From contig NZ_MDEN01000058.1 of the NCBI RefSeq assembly GCF_001705435.1, positions 124,001 through 188,000 on the forward strand: a stretch of 64,000 nucleotides of DNA. The letters run 5' to 3'. The position numbers and the translations under genes were made by a program. The notes under the pieces were generated by a model. It was given only the letters and a program-made list of their open reading frames with translations. It made no database searches and had not been told where the DNA came from. Shown here piece after piece: positions 49,253-58,659 of this stretch (position 1 is its first letter; each line of letters opens with the position of its first letter). The DNA is from Pseudomonas graminis (GTDB taxonomy: Bacteria; Pseudomonadota; Gammaproteobacteria; Pseudomonadales; Pseudomonadaceae).

Positions 49253-50218
49253 ATGCCGCGAACCCTGATCCGAAAGAACCCCAGTAACTTCAAGACCCTG
49301 CCGATATTCGTCGAAGCCACCCCGGAAGGCCTGACCTACCAGAGCGTCGGGATGCCGCTGAATTTCACCCAGACCCTGGCGCGGCGTCGCAAGATCGACG
49401 TAGAGGACAGCGAACGGTTTTCCACCGAGCTGGCCAATCTCGGCGTCTCGGTGCGCCTGACCCTGCGCTGGCAGAACCGCGATTACTGGGTGCTGGTTCG
49501 CCAGCGCCGTCAGGACCGTGGCGATGTGGTGCTCAAGCTGATCTCGGGCTACGTTCCCGCCCACGAGCTCAACCTGCCGTTGCACACCGCGGTGCAGGAA
49601 GTCGCTGAGGAATGCCTGATCGAGACGCCCCAAGGCTGGCTCGGCGGACGCTTCAATGAAACCTGGCTGCCTGCGCCCTACGCGGCAGCGCTGCATTACC
49701 GCGAAGCGATGCCCTTTCGCCTCACACCGCTTTCCGGGGCGGCACGCCCTGTACGTTGCGGCAGCCTGACCCTGATCGAGCGGCCCCGCGCTTATGTGCA
49801 TTTACCGACCGCCTCGTTGCAGCTGATTTACGACATGCGCCTGGAAGTGCCGAAAGAGGCTCGACCGCTGAGCCTTTTCCACGTCGATGAAAGCCTGGAA
49901 AACAACGAGCTGGTGGCGCGCCTCAATCGCAGCAAGCCGGATCTCTACCTGATGCCCCTGGAAAACGGCTCGCCCCTGCCCGAGCTGTACACCCTGAAGA
50001 ACGACAAGCTTTCGCCTGCCGGTACGCGGGGTCTTTATCTGGCCGAGAGCTTCGCTCCGCAAGAAGGCTGGGTGGTGCGCGAGGAGCGGATTCGCTGGAA
50101 GGACTGGCTGGTGCAGCAGGGCATGACGCCGAAGAAGAAGCCCAAGTCAGGGCTGACCAAGCTGCGCATCAAGGCGCGGCGCCTGGTCAGGCTGGTTCGC
50201 AGCGGCCTGCACAAGTAA
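49253..50218 (+). CDS. Conserved Pseudomonas protein, function unknown
   Basis: The 321-residue product has no motif I recognise. It is soluble, rich in charged residues, and ends in a very basic helix (KKKPKSGLTKLRIKARRLVRLVR). By position it matches the gene after the aldo/keto reductase in P. aeruginosa (PA4993 by memory), which has been given an ABC-transporter label elsewhere that the sequence does not support. It starts 36 bp after the reductase with AAGGAG upstream. Confidence 0.6.
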   Translation: MPRTLIRKNPSNFKTLPIFVEATPEGLTYQSVGMPLNFTQTLARRRKIDVEDSERFSTELANLGVSVRLTLRWQNRDYWVLVRQRRQDRGDVVLKLISGYVPAHELNLPLHTAVQEVAEECLIETPQGWLGGRFNETWLPAPYAAALHYREAMPFRLTPLSGAARPVRCGSLTLIERPRAYVHLPTASLQLIYDMRLEVPKEARPLSLFHVDESLENNELVARLNRSKPDLYLMPLENGSPLPELYTLKNDKLSPAGTRGLYLAESFAPQEGWVVREERIRWKDWLVQQGMTPKKKPKSGLTKLRIKARRLVRLVRSGLHK

Positions 50219-50226
50219 GCCGCCGC

Positions 50227-51039
50227 TCAGCTCTTCTCGGCAAGGCGTTTGTCACGCCAGGTGCGCAGCCGGGCGAAGAAGTGGAAATAGCGGTTTTCGC
50301 GTTTGCCCATCCCGCGCTTCGGTGAGAACGACTCATCGGCGAAGGCACCGGTGATGCGCACACGCGAGGCGGTCGTTGGCAGTGTGCACACCCGGGCATC
50401 CGCCTTGAGCAGCGCGTACTTGAGCAAGCGCTCCGAGTGCAGTTTGCGGCCAGTCGCTTCGCAGAATTCAAAGATGCGTTCGATCCGCTTGCCGTAGGCC
50501 CGGTAAACATCGCGGCCGCAAATGGCAAAACGATCATTCAGCCCGCCCCACCACTGCCAGTCCGGGATATAGGCGTTCAGCCGCCGGGCCTGCGGCGAAT
50601 GAAAGACATAACCCGGCAGCGGCGAATGGAAGAAGTTGTCCGGACGCACAAACACCACGAAGTCCGGATCGAACGACTCCATCATGCCCGTGACCGTGTG
50701 CAGGGAGTTGAGCTGATAGATCAGGTTTCGCAGGGAAACGTGCTCGTCGCCCCAGGTGTCTCCCATCGCCTTGACCCGTTCGAAATCCCAGCGATCGAGC
50801 ACGCCGTCGGTGGATTCGAGAACCCCCGTCATCGACTGGAAAACGTCGTAGTTCTGCGCTTTCAGCTCGCCCTTCTCCGCCGAGCGCTGGTTGTGCACTT
50901 CGTCGATCTTGTAGAGGTGGTAAAAGCATTTGACGTTGCTGCCCTTCGGCAACTGGCCAAGGACATTTTCCTCAATGGAAGGAAAACAGATTTCCGAGTT
51001 GCGCGGGATACCAAAAAACGCGACCGCAATGTTCAGCAC
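50227..51039 (-). CDS. Unassigned protein, possible glycosyltransferase
   Basis: The 270-residue soluble product has the opening NIAVAFFGIPRNSEIC and an acidic-aromatic motif FVVFVRPDNFFHSPLP that could be a nucleotide-sugar or metal contact site, but I cannot assign a family. Context argues for an LPS-core or surface-glycan role: it ends a minus-strand run with two transferase-like genes and hldE. The start is GTG at 51039 with GGAGAG 7 bases upstream; a TTG seven codons earlier is less likely. Confidence 0.5.
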   Translation of the reverse strand: MLNIAVAFFGIPRNSEICFPSIEENVLGQLPKGSNVKCFYHLYKIDEVHNQRSAEKGELKAQNYDVFQSMTGVLESTDGVLDRWDFERVKAMGDTWGDEHVSLRNLIYQLNSLHTVTGMMESFDPDFVVFVRPDNFFHSPLPGYVFHSPQARRLNAYIPDWQWWGGLNDRFAICGRDVYRAYGKRIERIFEFCEATGRKLHSERLLKYALLKADARVCTLPTTASRVRITGAFADESFSPKRGMGKRENRYFHFFARLRTWRDKRLAEKS

Positions 51040-51106
51040 TGACAAACTCTCCGGGATCAATGGCGATGCGCCTGGACACGCGCGCGCAAGCGGCGGACGG
51101 GGTCGT

Positions 51107-51817
51107 TCATTTACTAAATAGCAGCTTGCGCCACCAGCTTCGGGGCTTGAGGACGATCACCTCGACATCGGCGCCCAGGAGCCAGTGGCGCTCATAGTCC
51201 CAGGCGTGGCCGCCCCAGAGCTTGCCGGCTTCATTGGAAAAACCCAGGGTCAAAAGTCTGTAGCGATAACCGGCATGGGGGCGTAGCCAGTCGAGCAGCA
51301 CCAGCACGTTGAATCCTGTGGAGGGCCCGACGAAGCGCTTGCCGTTGGGGCGATCAACCGGATAGTGCTCAGCCAGTGCCGGCAACGGAATGCGGTCCCA
51401 ATAGAGCGCAACGTCAGGCAGCGGGCACAGCTGCACGGCGCATCCCACCAACAGTGTGAAGCAGCGTGACCCCGGTTGGGCGGCGAGTTTTTGTACTTCA
51501 GCGGTTGCGGGGAGTCCGAAGAAATAACAGTCCGGCGCATTGAAGCCGTGCACAAACAGGTTGACGCTTTCTGGCTTCAGCAGAGCGGCCTTGATGCACA
51601 GATTGAAGCTGACCACCACATCGTCGGCGCCCACGCCCAAGGCATCGAAGTCCGCCTGGGTGATGGCAGGGTTGTTGGCGATGAGGATGACCCGTGCAGC
51701 GTTTGCCAGGCACTGGCGCAGTGCAGCGGGAAGTCCGCCGATCACGTCCTGATCGGCGCCCGGCAATACAGGGGGTACAAGGGGCGCGGCGCTGTCGTGT
51801 TCTGACGGCAGCGTCAT
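51107..51817 (-). CDS. Putative GT29-like (sialyltransferase-fold) transferase
   Basis: The 236-residue soluble product shows two segments reminiscent of family GT29: an N-terminal nucleotide-binding-like part (VILIANNPAITQADFDALGV, then DVVVSFN) and a motif FVGPSTGFNVLVLLDWL followed by LLTLGFS, close to the S-motif region of sialyltransferases (PSTG...). It is a candidate core-sugar transferase of unknown donor. The ATG overlaps the upstream glycosyltransferase stop by one base (TGATG), so the two are coupled. Domain assignment is by eye. Confidence 0.55.
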   Translation of the reverse strand: MTLPSEHDSAAPLVPPVLPGADQDVIGGLPAALRQCLANAARVILIANNPAITQADFDALGVGADDVVVSFNLCIKAALLKPESVNLFVHGFNAPDCYFFGLPATAEVQKLAAQPGSRCFTLLVGCAVQLCPLPDVALYWDRIPLPALAEHYPVDRPNGKRFVGPSTGFNVLVLLDWLRPHAGYRYRLLTLGFSNEAGKLWGGHAWDYERHWLLGADVEVIVLKPRSWWRKLLFSK

Positions 51818-52791
51818 CAGGCCGGCACCTGCATGCCATGGCGCAACTTGACCCAGGCACGGGTCAGCGCGGATGGACGCCGCCACGGGCGCATTGGCCG
51901 CTGAATTTCATCGGCCAGATCGCGGCCCACGCGGGCAAAGGCATAGCGTTCTTCGGCGAATCTTTGCCCTTCGCCCGCGATGCGCGCGGCAAGCTCGGGG
52001 TCGCTCTGCAGCAGGCGGATCTTCTCGACGGCTTCGTCTTCGGAGCGGTAGAACATGACGTTGCGCCCCTCTTCGAAGCCCAGCAGATCGTCCTCTTCAC
52101 CCTGACTCCACGCGAGGAGCACGCAACCGCAAGCCATGGCTTCGAAATTCTTGATCATGAACTCGCCCATGCCGATGTCGGCGCTGACGAAAATCCTGAT
52201 GCGATTAAGGGTTTCCAGGTATTCGGCGCCGGAGGCCGTGCGGGTCACCAGCATGCCGGCGCGCTGCGCGAGGTTTTCCACCAGCTGCTTGCGCTGGGAA
52301 TACTCGCGGCTCTTCAGACTGCCAAGGAAGCCCACCGGAATGTCCCGGGGCTGCCCGAGATTGCGCAGCATTTCCTGGTCATAGCCCTTGGACACGAATA
52401 CCGCATCAATGCCTTCGCCGCGCATACGCCGCGCCACCACCGCGCCCGACAGCAGCGCGCGACTCCACGGCAGTTGCCGGTACAGGCGCGAGTACATCCC
52501 GTGGTATTTGCTCGCGCTCATGTAATTCTGGTAAGCATCGTGCTCAAGAAAGATCAGCCCCGGGATGCACTTGAGCACCGCGCGCTGGCGAGCAAGCCGT
52601 TTGACCCGGGAGAAGATCACCACCCGGTCGTAGCTCTGATAGTCGACCGAGGCCAGAAACGGCCCAAGATTCAGCTGCTGTTGCTTGCTCAGGCGAAAGA
52701 TGACGCAGTCGTCACACTGCTGCCGTACGGTTTCGTACAAGCCGTCCAGTATGACGCGCTGTTCATCCATCACCAGTAACATGACTTTCAT
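51817..52791 (-). CDS. GT-B glycosyltransferase (CgeB-like)
   Basis: The 324-residue product starts MKVMLLVMDEQRVILDGLYE and has a C-terminal half typical of GT-B enzymes (FVSADIGMGEFMIKNFEAMACGCVLLAW, with the EAMACG region as the donor-binding end). It resembles CgeB-like glycosyltransferases. Given hldE upstream and the GT29-like gene coupled downstream, it probably adds a core sugar. The ATG at 52791 is used; the in-frame extension of 64 codons overlaps hldE and is rejected. Confidence 0.75.
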   Translation of the reverse strand: MKVMLLVMDEQRVILDGLYETVRQQCDDCVIFRLSKQQQLNLGPFLASVDYQSYDRVVIFSRVKRLARQRAVLKCIPGLIFLEHDAYQNYMSASKYHGMYSRLYRQLPWSRALLSGAVVARRMRGEGIDAVFVSKGYDQEMLRNLGQPRDIPVGFLGSLKSREYSQRKQLVENLAQRAGMLVTRTASGAEYLETLNRIRIFVSADIGMGEFMIKNFEAMACGCVLLAWSQGEEDDLLGFEEGRNVMFYRSEDEAVEKIRLLQSDPELAARIAGEGQRFAEERYAFARVGRDLADEIQRPMRPWRRPSALTRAWVKLRHGMQVPA

Positions 52792-52864
52792 ACGTTCATA
52801 TACCGAACTGCGAATACAAAAATGGCAGCGGCAAGGGGTGCCACTCTGCGCTGCGGGCGTCGGA

Positions 52865-54289
52865 TCAGTCCTGACTGCGGATTTTGTCGACGATGGCTGT
52901 CGTTGAACTGTTGGCGACCAGCCCCAGCACTTTAACGGTGCCGCCATAAGAGGCGACGATGTCAGCGCCGACGACCTGATCAACCGAGTAGTCCCCGCCC
53001 TTCACCAGCACGTCCGGATGAACATGGGACAGAAGGTTTTCCGGGGTGCCTTCCGGGAAGCTGATCACCCAGTCCACCGCGCCCAGACCTGCCAGCACGG
53101 CCATGCGTCGATCAACGCTGTTGATCGGGCGGCCCGGGCCTTTCAGGCGACTCACCGACGCATCGTCGTTGACCGCCACGATCAGCCGATCGCCCTGCGC
53201 GCGGGCTTGTTCCAGATAGGTGACATGGCCGGCGTGCAGAATGTCGAAGCAGCCGTTGGTGAAGACGATGGTTTCGTTGTGGGCGCGGGCGTCGTCAATG
53301 GCCAGCAGCAACTGATCGAGGGTCAGCACGCCGCGCTCGGAACCTTCGGCACGCTGGATGGCGCGACGCAACTCGGGCGCACTGATCGCGGCGGTGCCCA
53401 GCTTGCCTACGACGATGCCCGCCGCAAGGTTCGCCAGCGCGACCGCGTGCGGCAACTCCTCACCCGATGCAATGGCCGCTGCCAGCGTGGAAATCACCGT
53501 ATCGCCGGCGCCGGTCACGTCGAAGACTTCCCGCGCACGGGCCGGCAGGTGCAGCGTCGGTTGGTCCGGGCGAAGCAGGGTCATGCCGTGCTCGCCACGA
53601 GTGACCAGCAACGCACCCAGATCGAGGTCTTTCATCAACGCTGCGCCTTTGGCGACCAGCTCTGCCTCGTCGACACAATGGCCGACGATGGCTTCAAATT
53701 CACTGAGGTTGGGCGTGATCAGGCTGGCGCCACGGTAGATGGCAAAGTCTTTGCCCTTCGGGTCGGCCAGCACGGGAATGCCACGGTCCCGAGCTGCCTT
53801 GATCAGGACTTGATGGTTCTTCAGCGCGCCCTTGCCGTAGTCGGACAGGACCAACACTTTGACGCCGTCGAGCAAGGCGTCGACCTCGCGGCTCAGGGCC
53901 TCGGGATCGGTGGCAAAGGGTTCTTCGAAGTCGATACGCAGGAGCTGCTGGTGCCGGCTCATGACGCGCAATTTGACGATGGTGGGCTGGTGGGCGATGC
54001 GTTGGAAGCAGGCGACGACGCCAGCGGCCTTGAGGCTGTTGCTCAGGCTGTCAGCGGCTTCGTCGGTGCCGGTGACGCCGACCAGTGACGCCTTGGCGCC
54101 CAGTGCTGCGATGTTCAACGCCACGTTGGCAGCACCGCCCGGACGGTCTTCGATCTGGTCGACTTTGACCACCGGCACCGGCGCTTCAGGGGAGATTCTG
54201 GAAGTGCCACCGTGCCAGTAGCGGTCGAGCATGACATCGCCGACAACTAACACTTGAGCCTGATCAAAACGCGGCATGGACAACTTCAT
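52865..54289 (-). CDS. hldE: Bifunctional heptose kinase/adenylyltransferase HldE
   Basis: HldE makes ADP-heptose for the LPS inner core: the N-terminal ribokinase-like domain phosphorylates heptose-7-phosphate, and the C-terminal domain adenylylates heptose-1-phosphate. The 474-residue product shows [20 protein letters not shown] and [14 protein letters not shown] in the first domain and [20 protein letters not shown] in the second. The ATG at 54289 ([20 protein letters not shown]) is family-typical. Confidence 0.97.
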   Translation of the reverse strand: MKLSMPRFDQAQVLVVGDVMLDRYWHGGTSRISPEAPVPVVKVDQIEDRPGGAANVALNIAALGAKASLVGVTGTDEAADSLSNSLKAAGVVACFQRIAHQPTIVKLRVMSRHQQLLRIDFEEPFATDPEALSREVDALLDGVKVLVLSDYGKGALKNHQVLIKAARDRGIPVLADPKGKDFAIYRGASLITPNLSEFEAIVGHCVDEAELVAKGAALMKDLDLGALLVTRGEHGMTLLRPDQPTLHLPARAREVFDVTGAGDTVISTLAAAIASGEELPHAVALANLAAGIVVGKLGTAAISAPELRRAIQRAEGSERGVLTLDQLLLAIDDARAHNETIVFTNGCFDILHAGHVTYLEQARAQGDRLIVAVNDDASVSRLKGPGRPINSVDRRMAVLAGLGAVDWVISFPEGTPENLLSHVHPDVLVKGGDYSVDQVVGADIVASYGGTVKVLGLVANSSTTAIVDKIRSQD

Positions 54290-54428
54290 CGAACAACCCG
54301 TGGCAGAAATGGACAAGGACGGAATCTTAGCACAGCGATCAGCGCTGGCTGGCCGGTTGGCCTCGAATCCCGTAGTGCTTCAAACGGCGCTTCAAATGGC
54401 GCCTTTAATGGTGCATCGGCTGTTGCAG

Positions 54429-55832
54429 TCAAGGACGCGGAAAGCGGCGAACCCAGAACACCTCATGCCGGCGAACGGCCTTGCGGAAGAATTCGTCGTC
54501 TCCCGTCAGCGGCCATTCGCGGCCGGCCAGCCAGCGTTGAATCTGCCGACGCAGGCGCTTCTTCAGGGGTGGTGGTCCCTGCAGGTCATGCTGCATCGCC
54601 AGAGCCATGGCTTTATCAAGTTGCACGTCCGAACTGAGCGACGTACTCCAGAGCTGATCAACCGACGGCGCTTCAACGAACGGCGGCAGCGCCACGCCTT
54701 TCCCGGCCAGACCCATGGGCCAGCGATCGTTGTCGTGCAGGTGATTGGCATAGAACAGCGCCACATCAGGCGTGTGCGCGCTTCTGCTCACCGCCTCATA
54801 TAACGCTTGAGTCGTGGCGATGTGGTCGGCGTGAGGGTCGAGTTCAGGGTGCGGCATGACAATGACGTCCGGTCGATGCGCGTCGAGCAACGCTGCAAGA
54901 TCGGCAACAAGATTGTTCCAGGTCGGCGCGCCGTCCCGATCCCCTGGCAACGGCGAAGGATTGTGCTGCCGCGCGCTGCGGATGTCGGTCTCTGAAGAGT
55001 CGCGAGAGCCAAACGGCTGATCCGGCGACTGCGCCATGGCCGGCAGTTGCAGGCAGTAGTAGCCCAACTGCACGCACTGGCTCTGGGGCACACCGCCCCA
55101 CAACGGAATCGCCAGGCTGTCCCACGTGCGCAGGCGACCCTTGAGCCGCGCGGCATCGGCGCGGTTCAGCCCCAGTCGTTCATAGCGTTCGGCCTCGATC
55201 TCGCCCTGAGTCACCGTGACGATGCTGCATTCGGCGGCCTGGCTGTACAGGCCAAACGCTGCCAGTTCGGCATCGTCGGCGTGGGGCGCGAGGATCATCA
55301 ACCGTTGCTGGCGGTAATCCGGGTTGCTCAGCACGTACAAACGGGCGGCATTGCCGATGCGACAGAACCCGCCCTTGAGGCGCAACGTGCTGTCAGCAAC
55401 GACGTCGCGCTGACCGGTGAGGTTCACGTAGCGACGCCCGGCGAAACCCCGTTCGAAATCCTGGCGGTCGTCGCCGGCCACCACGTAAGGGTCCAGCCAG
55501 CGACCCAGCCAGCTGCTGCGCAGATCGAGCTCCAGCAGCAGCGTTTCGCCCTCGGCCAATGGCTCGCTCAGTTGCAGCATGCCGTTGACGACGGAGACAG
55601 CCTGCGACTGGGCCGCGTCGGGAAACTGATAGCGGTAGTCGCTCTTGGGCGAATAAAACAGATGGTCGGAGAACCAGGCTTCGTGGGCCACCCAGGCAGC
55701 AACGATCAGCAACGGCACCAGCCACCACGCGACCCCGATACCAATGCCGATCAGCAGCACCAGACCGATGATCAGCGCCAGACGCTTGTTGCGCCGATGT
55801 CGTTTCAGAAGCTGCTGCTTGCGCCCGGACAT
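54429..55832 (-). CDS. dnpA: PIG-L family de-N-acetylase DnpA
   Basis: This is a membrane-anchored deacetylase of 467 residues with two N-terminal hydrophobic segments (LALIIGLVLLIGIGIGVAWW, VPLLIVAAWVAHEA), a beta-rich middle, and the LmbE/PIG-L catalytic part with PHADDAELAAFG and HPELDPHADHIATT. The P. aeruginosa orthologue (PA5002, DnpA) has been linked to antibiotic persistence and LPS. The ATG at 55832 is one base after the mig-14 stop, so the genes are coupled. Confidence 0.85.
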   Translation of the reverse strand: MSGRKQQLLKRHRRNKRLALIIGLVLLIGIGIGVAWWLVPLLIVAAWVAHEAWFSDHLFYSPKSDYRYQFPDAAQSQAVSVVNGMLQLSEPLAEGETLLLELDLRSSWLGRWLDPYVVAGDDRQDFERGFAGRRYVNLTGQRDVVADSTLRLKGGFCRIGNAARLYVLSNPDYRQQRLMILAPHADDAELAAFGLYSQAAECSIVTVTQGEIEAERYERLGLNRADAARLKGRLRTWDSLAIPLWGGVPQSQCVQLGYYCLQLPAMAQSPDQPFGSRDSSETDIRSARQHNPSPLPGDRDGAPTWNNLVADLAALLDAHRPDVIVMPHPELDPHADHIATTQALYEAVSRSAHTPDVALFYANHLHDNDRWPMGLAGKGVALPPFVEAPSVDQLWSTSLSSDVQLDKAMALAMQHDLQGPPPLKKRLRRQIQRWLAGREWPLTGDDEFFRKAVRRHEVFWVRRFPRP

Positions 55833-55833
55833 G

Positions 55834-56730
55834 TCATCCAACCTTGTAGACAGGCACCGTCTGGCACCAGCGGTCTTTGTATTCACGATCGGAGCGGCCG
55901 AAGGAATAGCGCAATGGCTTGTTCACCGCCCTCGCGTCAGCCCAGGCGTTCTGCGTGTTGACGAAGCTCAGCACGCTGCCGGCGCTCAGCGCCTGATGGG
56001 CCGGATCCACACCGCCGTTGATGTATTCCACCGACACCCAATGCGGCGACTCGACCCTGTACAGCACCTGAGCGGCAATGGGCTTGCCCTCCAGCAGGAT
56101 TATCGAGCCGGTCATGAACTCGCGCATCAGCTCGAACACCTTGGCCAAGTGATCCTTGCCCGGTACATCGAAGCCCCAGCGGGCATGAAACAGGCTTGAG
56201 TAAATGCGCGCTTGTTCCTCGGACGTGAAATCCAGCATCGGCTGCACGACCCCGCCCGCCTCCTCAAGTAACCGCTGCTCGCGACGCTGGTTGTAGCGGA
56301 ATTTCTTGGAATAGTCCTCGGGCGCGCGGGCGATCGCCAGGCTCTCGGCTTGCGGCTTGAGGGTGTCGATCTGGCCGGCGTTCAACTCCGACACATAGCT
56401 CATGCGCTGGCGCACTGGCACTGTCACCCCAGGGGCAACCGGCAGAATGATCTCTGCATTGCCCAGATCGAAGACCCGCCGATCACGCTGCTTGAGCACC
56501 TTTTTAGCCAGCGCCAGATCCCGGCCCCAGCAGGCGACCGCAGCGACAACGTTGCCGTCCTGCAGCCAACCCAGATACCGAACCGGAATATCCGCCAAAC
56601 CGGCCAGACGCTCGATCACCTGCGGGTGCGTGGCAACGCTTCCGCCAAACTGCTGCCACGCGGTGGCGTAGGTCGATGCATCGATCGGTGTCCAGCCTCG
56701 CTCACGCCATGCGCGCAAGTGACTCAGCAT
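55834..56730 (-). CDS. mig-14: Mig-14-like antimicrobial peptide resistance protein
   Basis: The 298-residue product matches the Mig-14 family (GNAT-like fold) known in Salmonella and Pseudomonas for resistance to antimicrobial peptides. Conserved stretches include KKFRYNQRREQRLLEEAGG and SVEYINGGVDPAHQALSAGS. Its ATG overlaps the msbA end by 7 bp and dnpA follows after one base, so msbA-mig-14-dnpA is one unit. How the protein works is not known. Confidence 0.85.
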   Translation of the reverse strand: MLSHLRAWRERGWTPIDASTYATAWQQFGGSVATHPQVIERLAGLADIPVRYLGWLQDGNVVAAVACWGRDLALAKKVLKQRDRRVFDLGNAEIILPVAPGVTVPVRQRMSYVSELNAGQIDTLKPQAESLAIARAPEDYSKKFRYNQRREQRLLEEAGGVVQPMLDFTSEEQARIYSSLFHARWGFDVPGKDHLAKVFELMREFMTGSIILLEGKPIAAQVLYRVESPHWVSVEYINGGVDPAHQALSAGSVLSFVNTQNAWADARAVNKPLRYSFGRSDREYKDRWCQTVPVYKVG

Positions 56731-58544
56731 GCATCGACTGCCCGATCGATTTCGACAGGCTCGTCTTCTTCGAACTGTTTGGCATGCAGGCGCGTGTAGT
56801 AGCCATTCAGCGCCAGCAGCTCGGCATGTGAACCGCGCTCGACGATACGGCCTTCGTCCATCACCAGAATAACGTCGGCTTTTTCGATGGTGGTCAGGCG
56901 GTGGGCGATGACCAGCGTGGTACGGCCCTGCATGACTTTTTCCAGCGCCTTCTGGATGTGGCGCTCGGACTCGGTATCCAGCGCTGAAGTCGCTTCGTCG
57001 AGAATCAGCAGCGGCGCATTTTTCAGCAGCGCGCGGGCAATTGCCAGACGCTGACGCTGGCCACCGGACAGCAGCACGCCGTTCTCGCCAACGAGGGTCT
57101 GATACTGCTGAGGCAGTTTGTCGATGAACTCATCGGAATAGGCATCGGCCGAGGCTTTTTTGATCTCTTCCAGCGGCACGCCCGCCAGATCGCCATACGC
57201 GATATTGTTGGCGATGGTGTCGTTGAACAGCGTGACGTTCTGGTTCACCAGGGCGATCTGTCGGCGCAGGCTGCGCAGGGTGTAATCCTGAGTCTGGACG
57301 CCATCAAGGAGGATCTGGCCCTGCACATGATCGTAGAAACGCGGGATCAGGCTCGCCAACGTGGATTTGCCGCTACCTGAGCGACCCACGAGCGCGACCA
57401 TCTGGCCGGCTTCGGCGACAAAACTGACGTCGTTCAGCACGCGTTTTTCCGTGCCCGGGTAGGTGAACGTAAGGTTCTTGACCTCCAGACGGCCGGAAAC
57501 CTTGTCGCGCTCTACCGTGCCCAGGTCCTGTTCGGTTTGCTCGTCCAGTTGTTCGAAGATGCTCTCCGCACCGGCGACGCCCTTCTGGATGGTGGAACTG
57601 ACTTCGGACAGCTGGCGGATCGGCTTGGGCAGCAGGCCGGCCATGGTGATGTAGGCCACCAGATCGCCCGCCGAGGAATCGCCGCGCAGATAAAGGACAA
57701 GGAACATCACGATGGCCATGCCGCTGTAGGTCACCAATTGCAGCATCGGCGTGTAGACGGCACCGGTCTTGGTCATCGCCAGTTGCTTCTTGGTGTTGCT
57801 GCGGCTGGCCTTTTCGAAGCGGGCCTTTTCGTAGTCTTCGCCGCCAAAGCTGCGAACCACGCGATAGCCGTGAATGGTCTCGGACGCCACGTGGGTTACG
57901 TCGCCCATGGCCACCTGAATCTTCTTGCTCTGCTTGCGAAATTTCTTGCTGGTGCTGTTCACCATGACCGCGATCAGCGGCAGTATCGCCAGCATCACCA
58001 GGGTCAGTTTCCAGTTCATCCACAGCAGCGCGCCGAACAGGAAGATGACCGTCATGCCCTCACGAATCACGACTTTGATCGCGTCGGTGGCAGCGCCGGT
58101 GACCATGGTCACGTTGAAGGTGATGCGCGAAATCAAATGCCCGGAGTTGCTGTTGTCGAAGAAGCGGTTGGGCAGCGTGAGCAATTTGTTGAACAGCACG
58201 ACGCGCAGGTCATGCACCAGCCCGAGGGAGACGCGGGCCAGGAAGAAGTTGCCCAGATACGAGCCGGCACCTTGCCACGCCGCGATCAGCACGATCATCA
58301 GCGGCACCGCCTGCAGCAATTGCAGGTGGCCAATATAAGGGTTGCCGGGGAACAGGCTGGCTTCGGGATTGGCCAGGCCATCGACGAAGTATTTGAGGAT
58401 GTAGGCGAGCATCGGCTGGGTGGACGCAAAGATAAGAAAGCCGACAATGCTCAAGCAGAAAAGGCCTATATACGGCCGCACATAGGTCAATAGACGAAAG
58501 TAAATCGCCAGGGTCGTTTTAGCTTGAGGATCAGGACTGCTCAT
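56724..58544 (-). CDS. msbA: Lipid A/phospholipid flippase MsbA
   Basis: MsbA is a homodimeric ABC exporter that flips lipid A-core across the inner membrane. The 606-residue product has six membrane helices in its first half and an ABC domain with GRSGSGKST, the signature LSGGQRQRLAIARALL and Walker B LLILDEATSALD. The ATG at 58544 (MSSPDPQAKTTLAIYFRLLTYV) is preferred to an in-frame extension of 24 codons. It is divergent from the kinase-like gene, with 115 bp between. Confidence 0.96.
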   Translation of the reverse strand: MSSPDPQAKTTLAIYFRLLTYVRPYIGLFCLSIVGFLIFASTQPMLAYILKYFVDGLANPEASLFPGNPYIGHLQLLQAVPLMIVLIAAWQGAGSYLGNFFLARVSLGLVHDLRVVLFNKLLTLPNRFFDNSNSGHLISRITFNVTMVTGAATDAIKVVIREGMTVIFLFGALLWMNWKLTLVMLAILPLIAVMVNSTSKKFRKQSKKIQVAMGDVTHVASETIHGYRVVRSFGGEDYEKARFEKASRSNTKKQLAMTKTGAVYTPMLQLVTYSGMAIVMFLVLYLRGDSSAGDLVAYITMAGLLPKPIRQLSEVSSTIQKGVAGAESIFEQLDEQTEQDLGTVERDKVSGRLEVKNLTFTYPGTEKRVLNDVSFVAEAGQMVALVGRSGSGKSTLASLIPRFYDHVQGQILLDGVQTQDYTLRSLRRQIALVNQNVTLFNDTIANNIAYGDLAGVPLEEIKKASADAYSDEFIDKLPQQYQTLVGENGVLLSGGQRQRLAIARALLKNAPLLILDEATSALDTESERHIQKALEKVMQGRTTLVIAHRLTTIEKADVILVMDEGRIVERGSHAELLALNGYYTRLHAKQFEEDEPVEIDRAVDAC

Positions 58545-58659
58545 GGGAATCCGCACGAAAAAATTAGGCGGGCATGGTAGCACAACCCATATTTGTCGAC
58601 CCCTGCTGCGACCCAAGCGGGGCCGACTCGGGTAACATGCCGCATTTGTTCAGGTAAGT

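Noticed and set aside
48395..49801. 468-codon open frame antisense to the aldo/keto reductase
   Set aside because: Covers a gene with a full catalytic tetrad on the plus strand.
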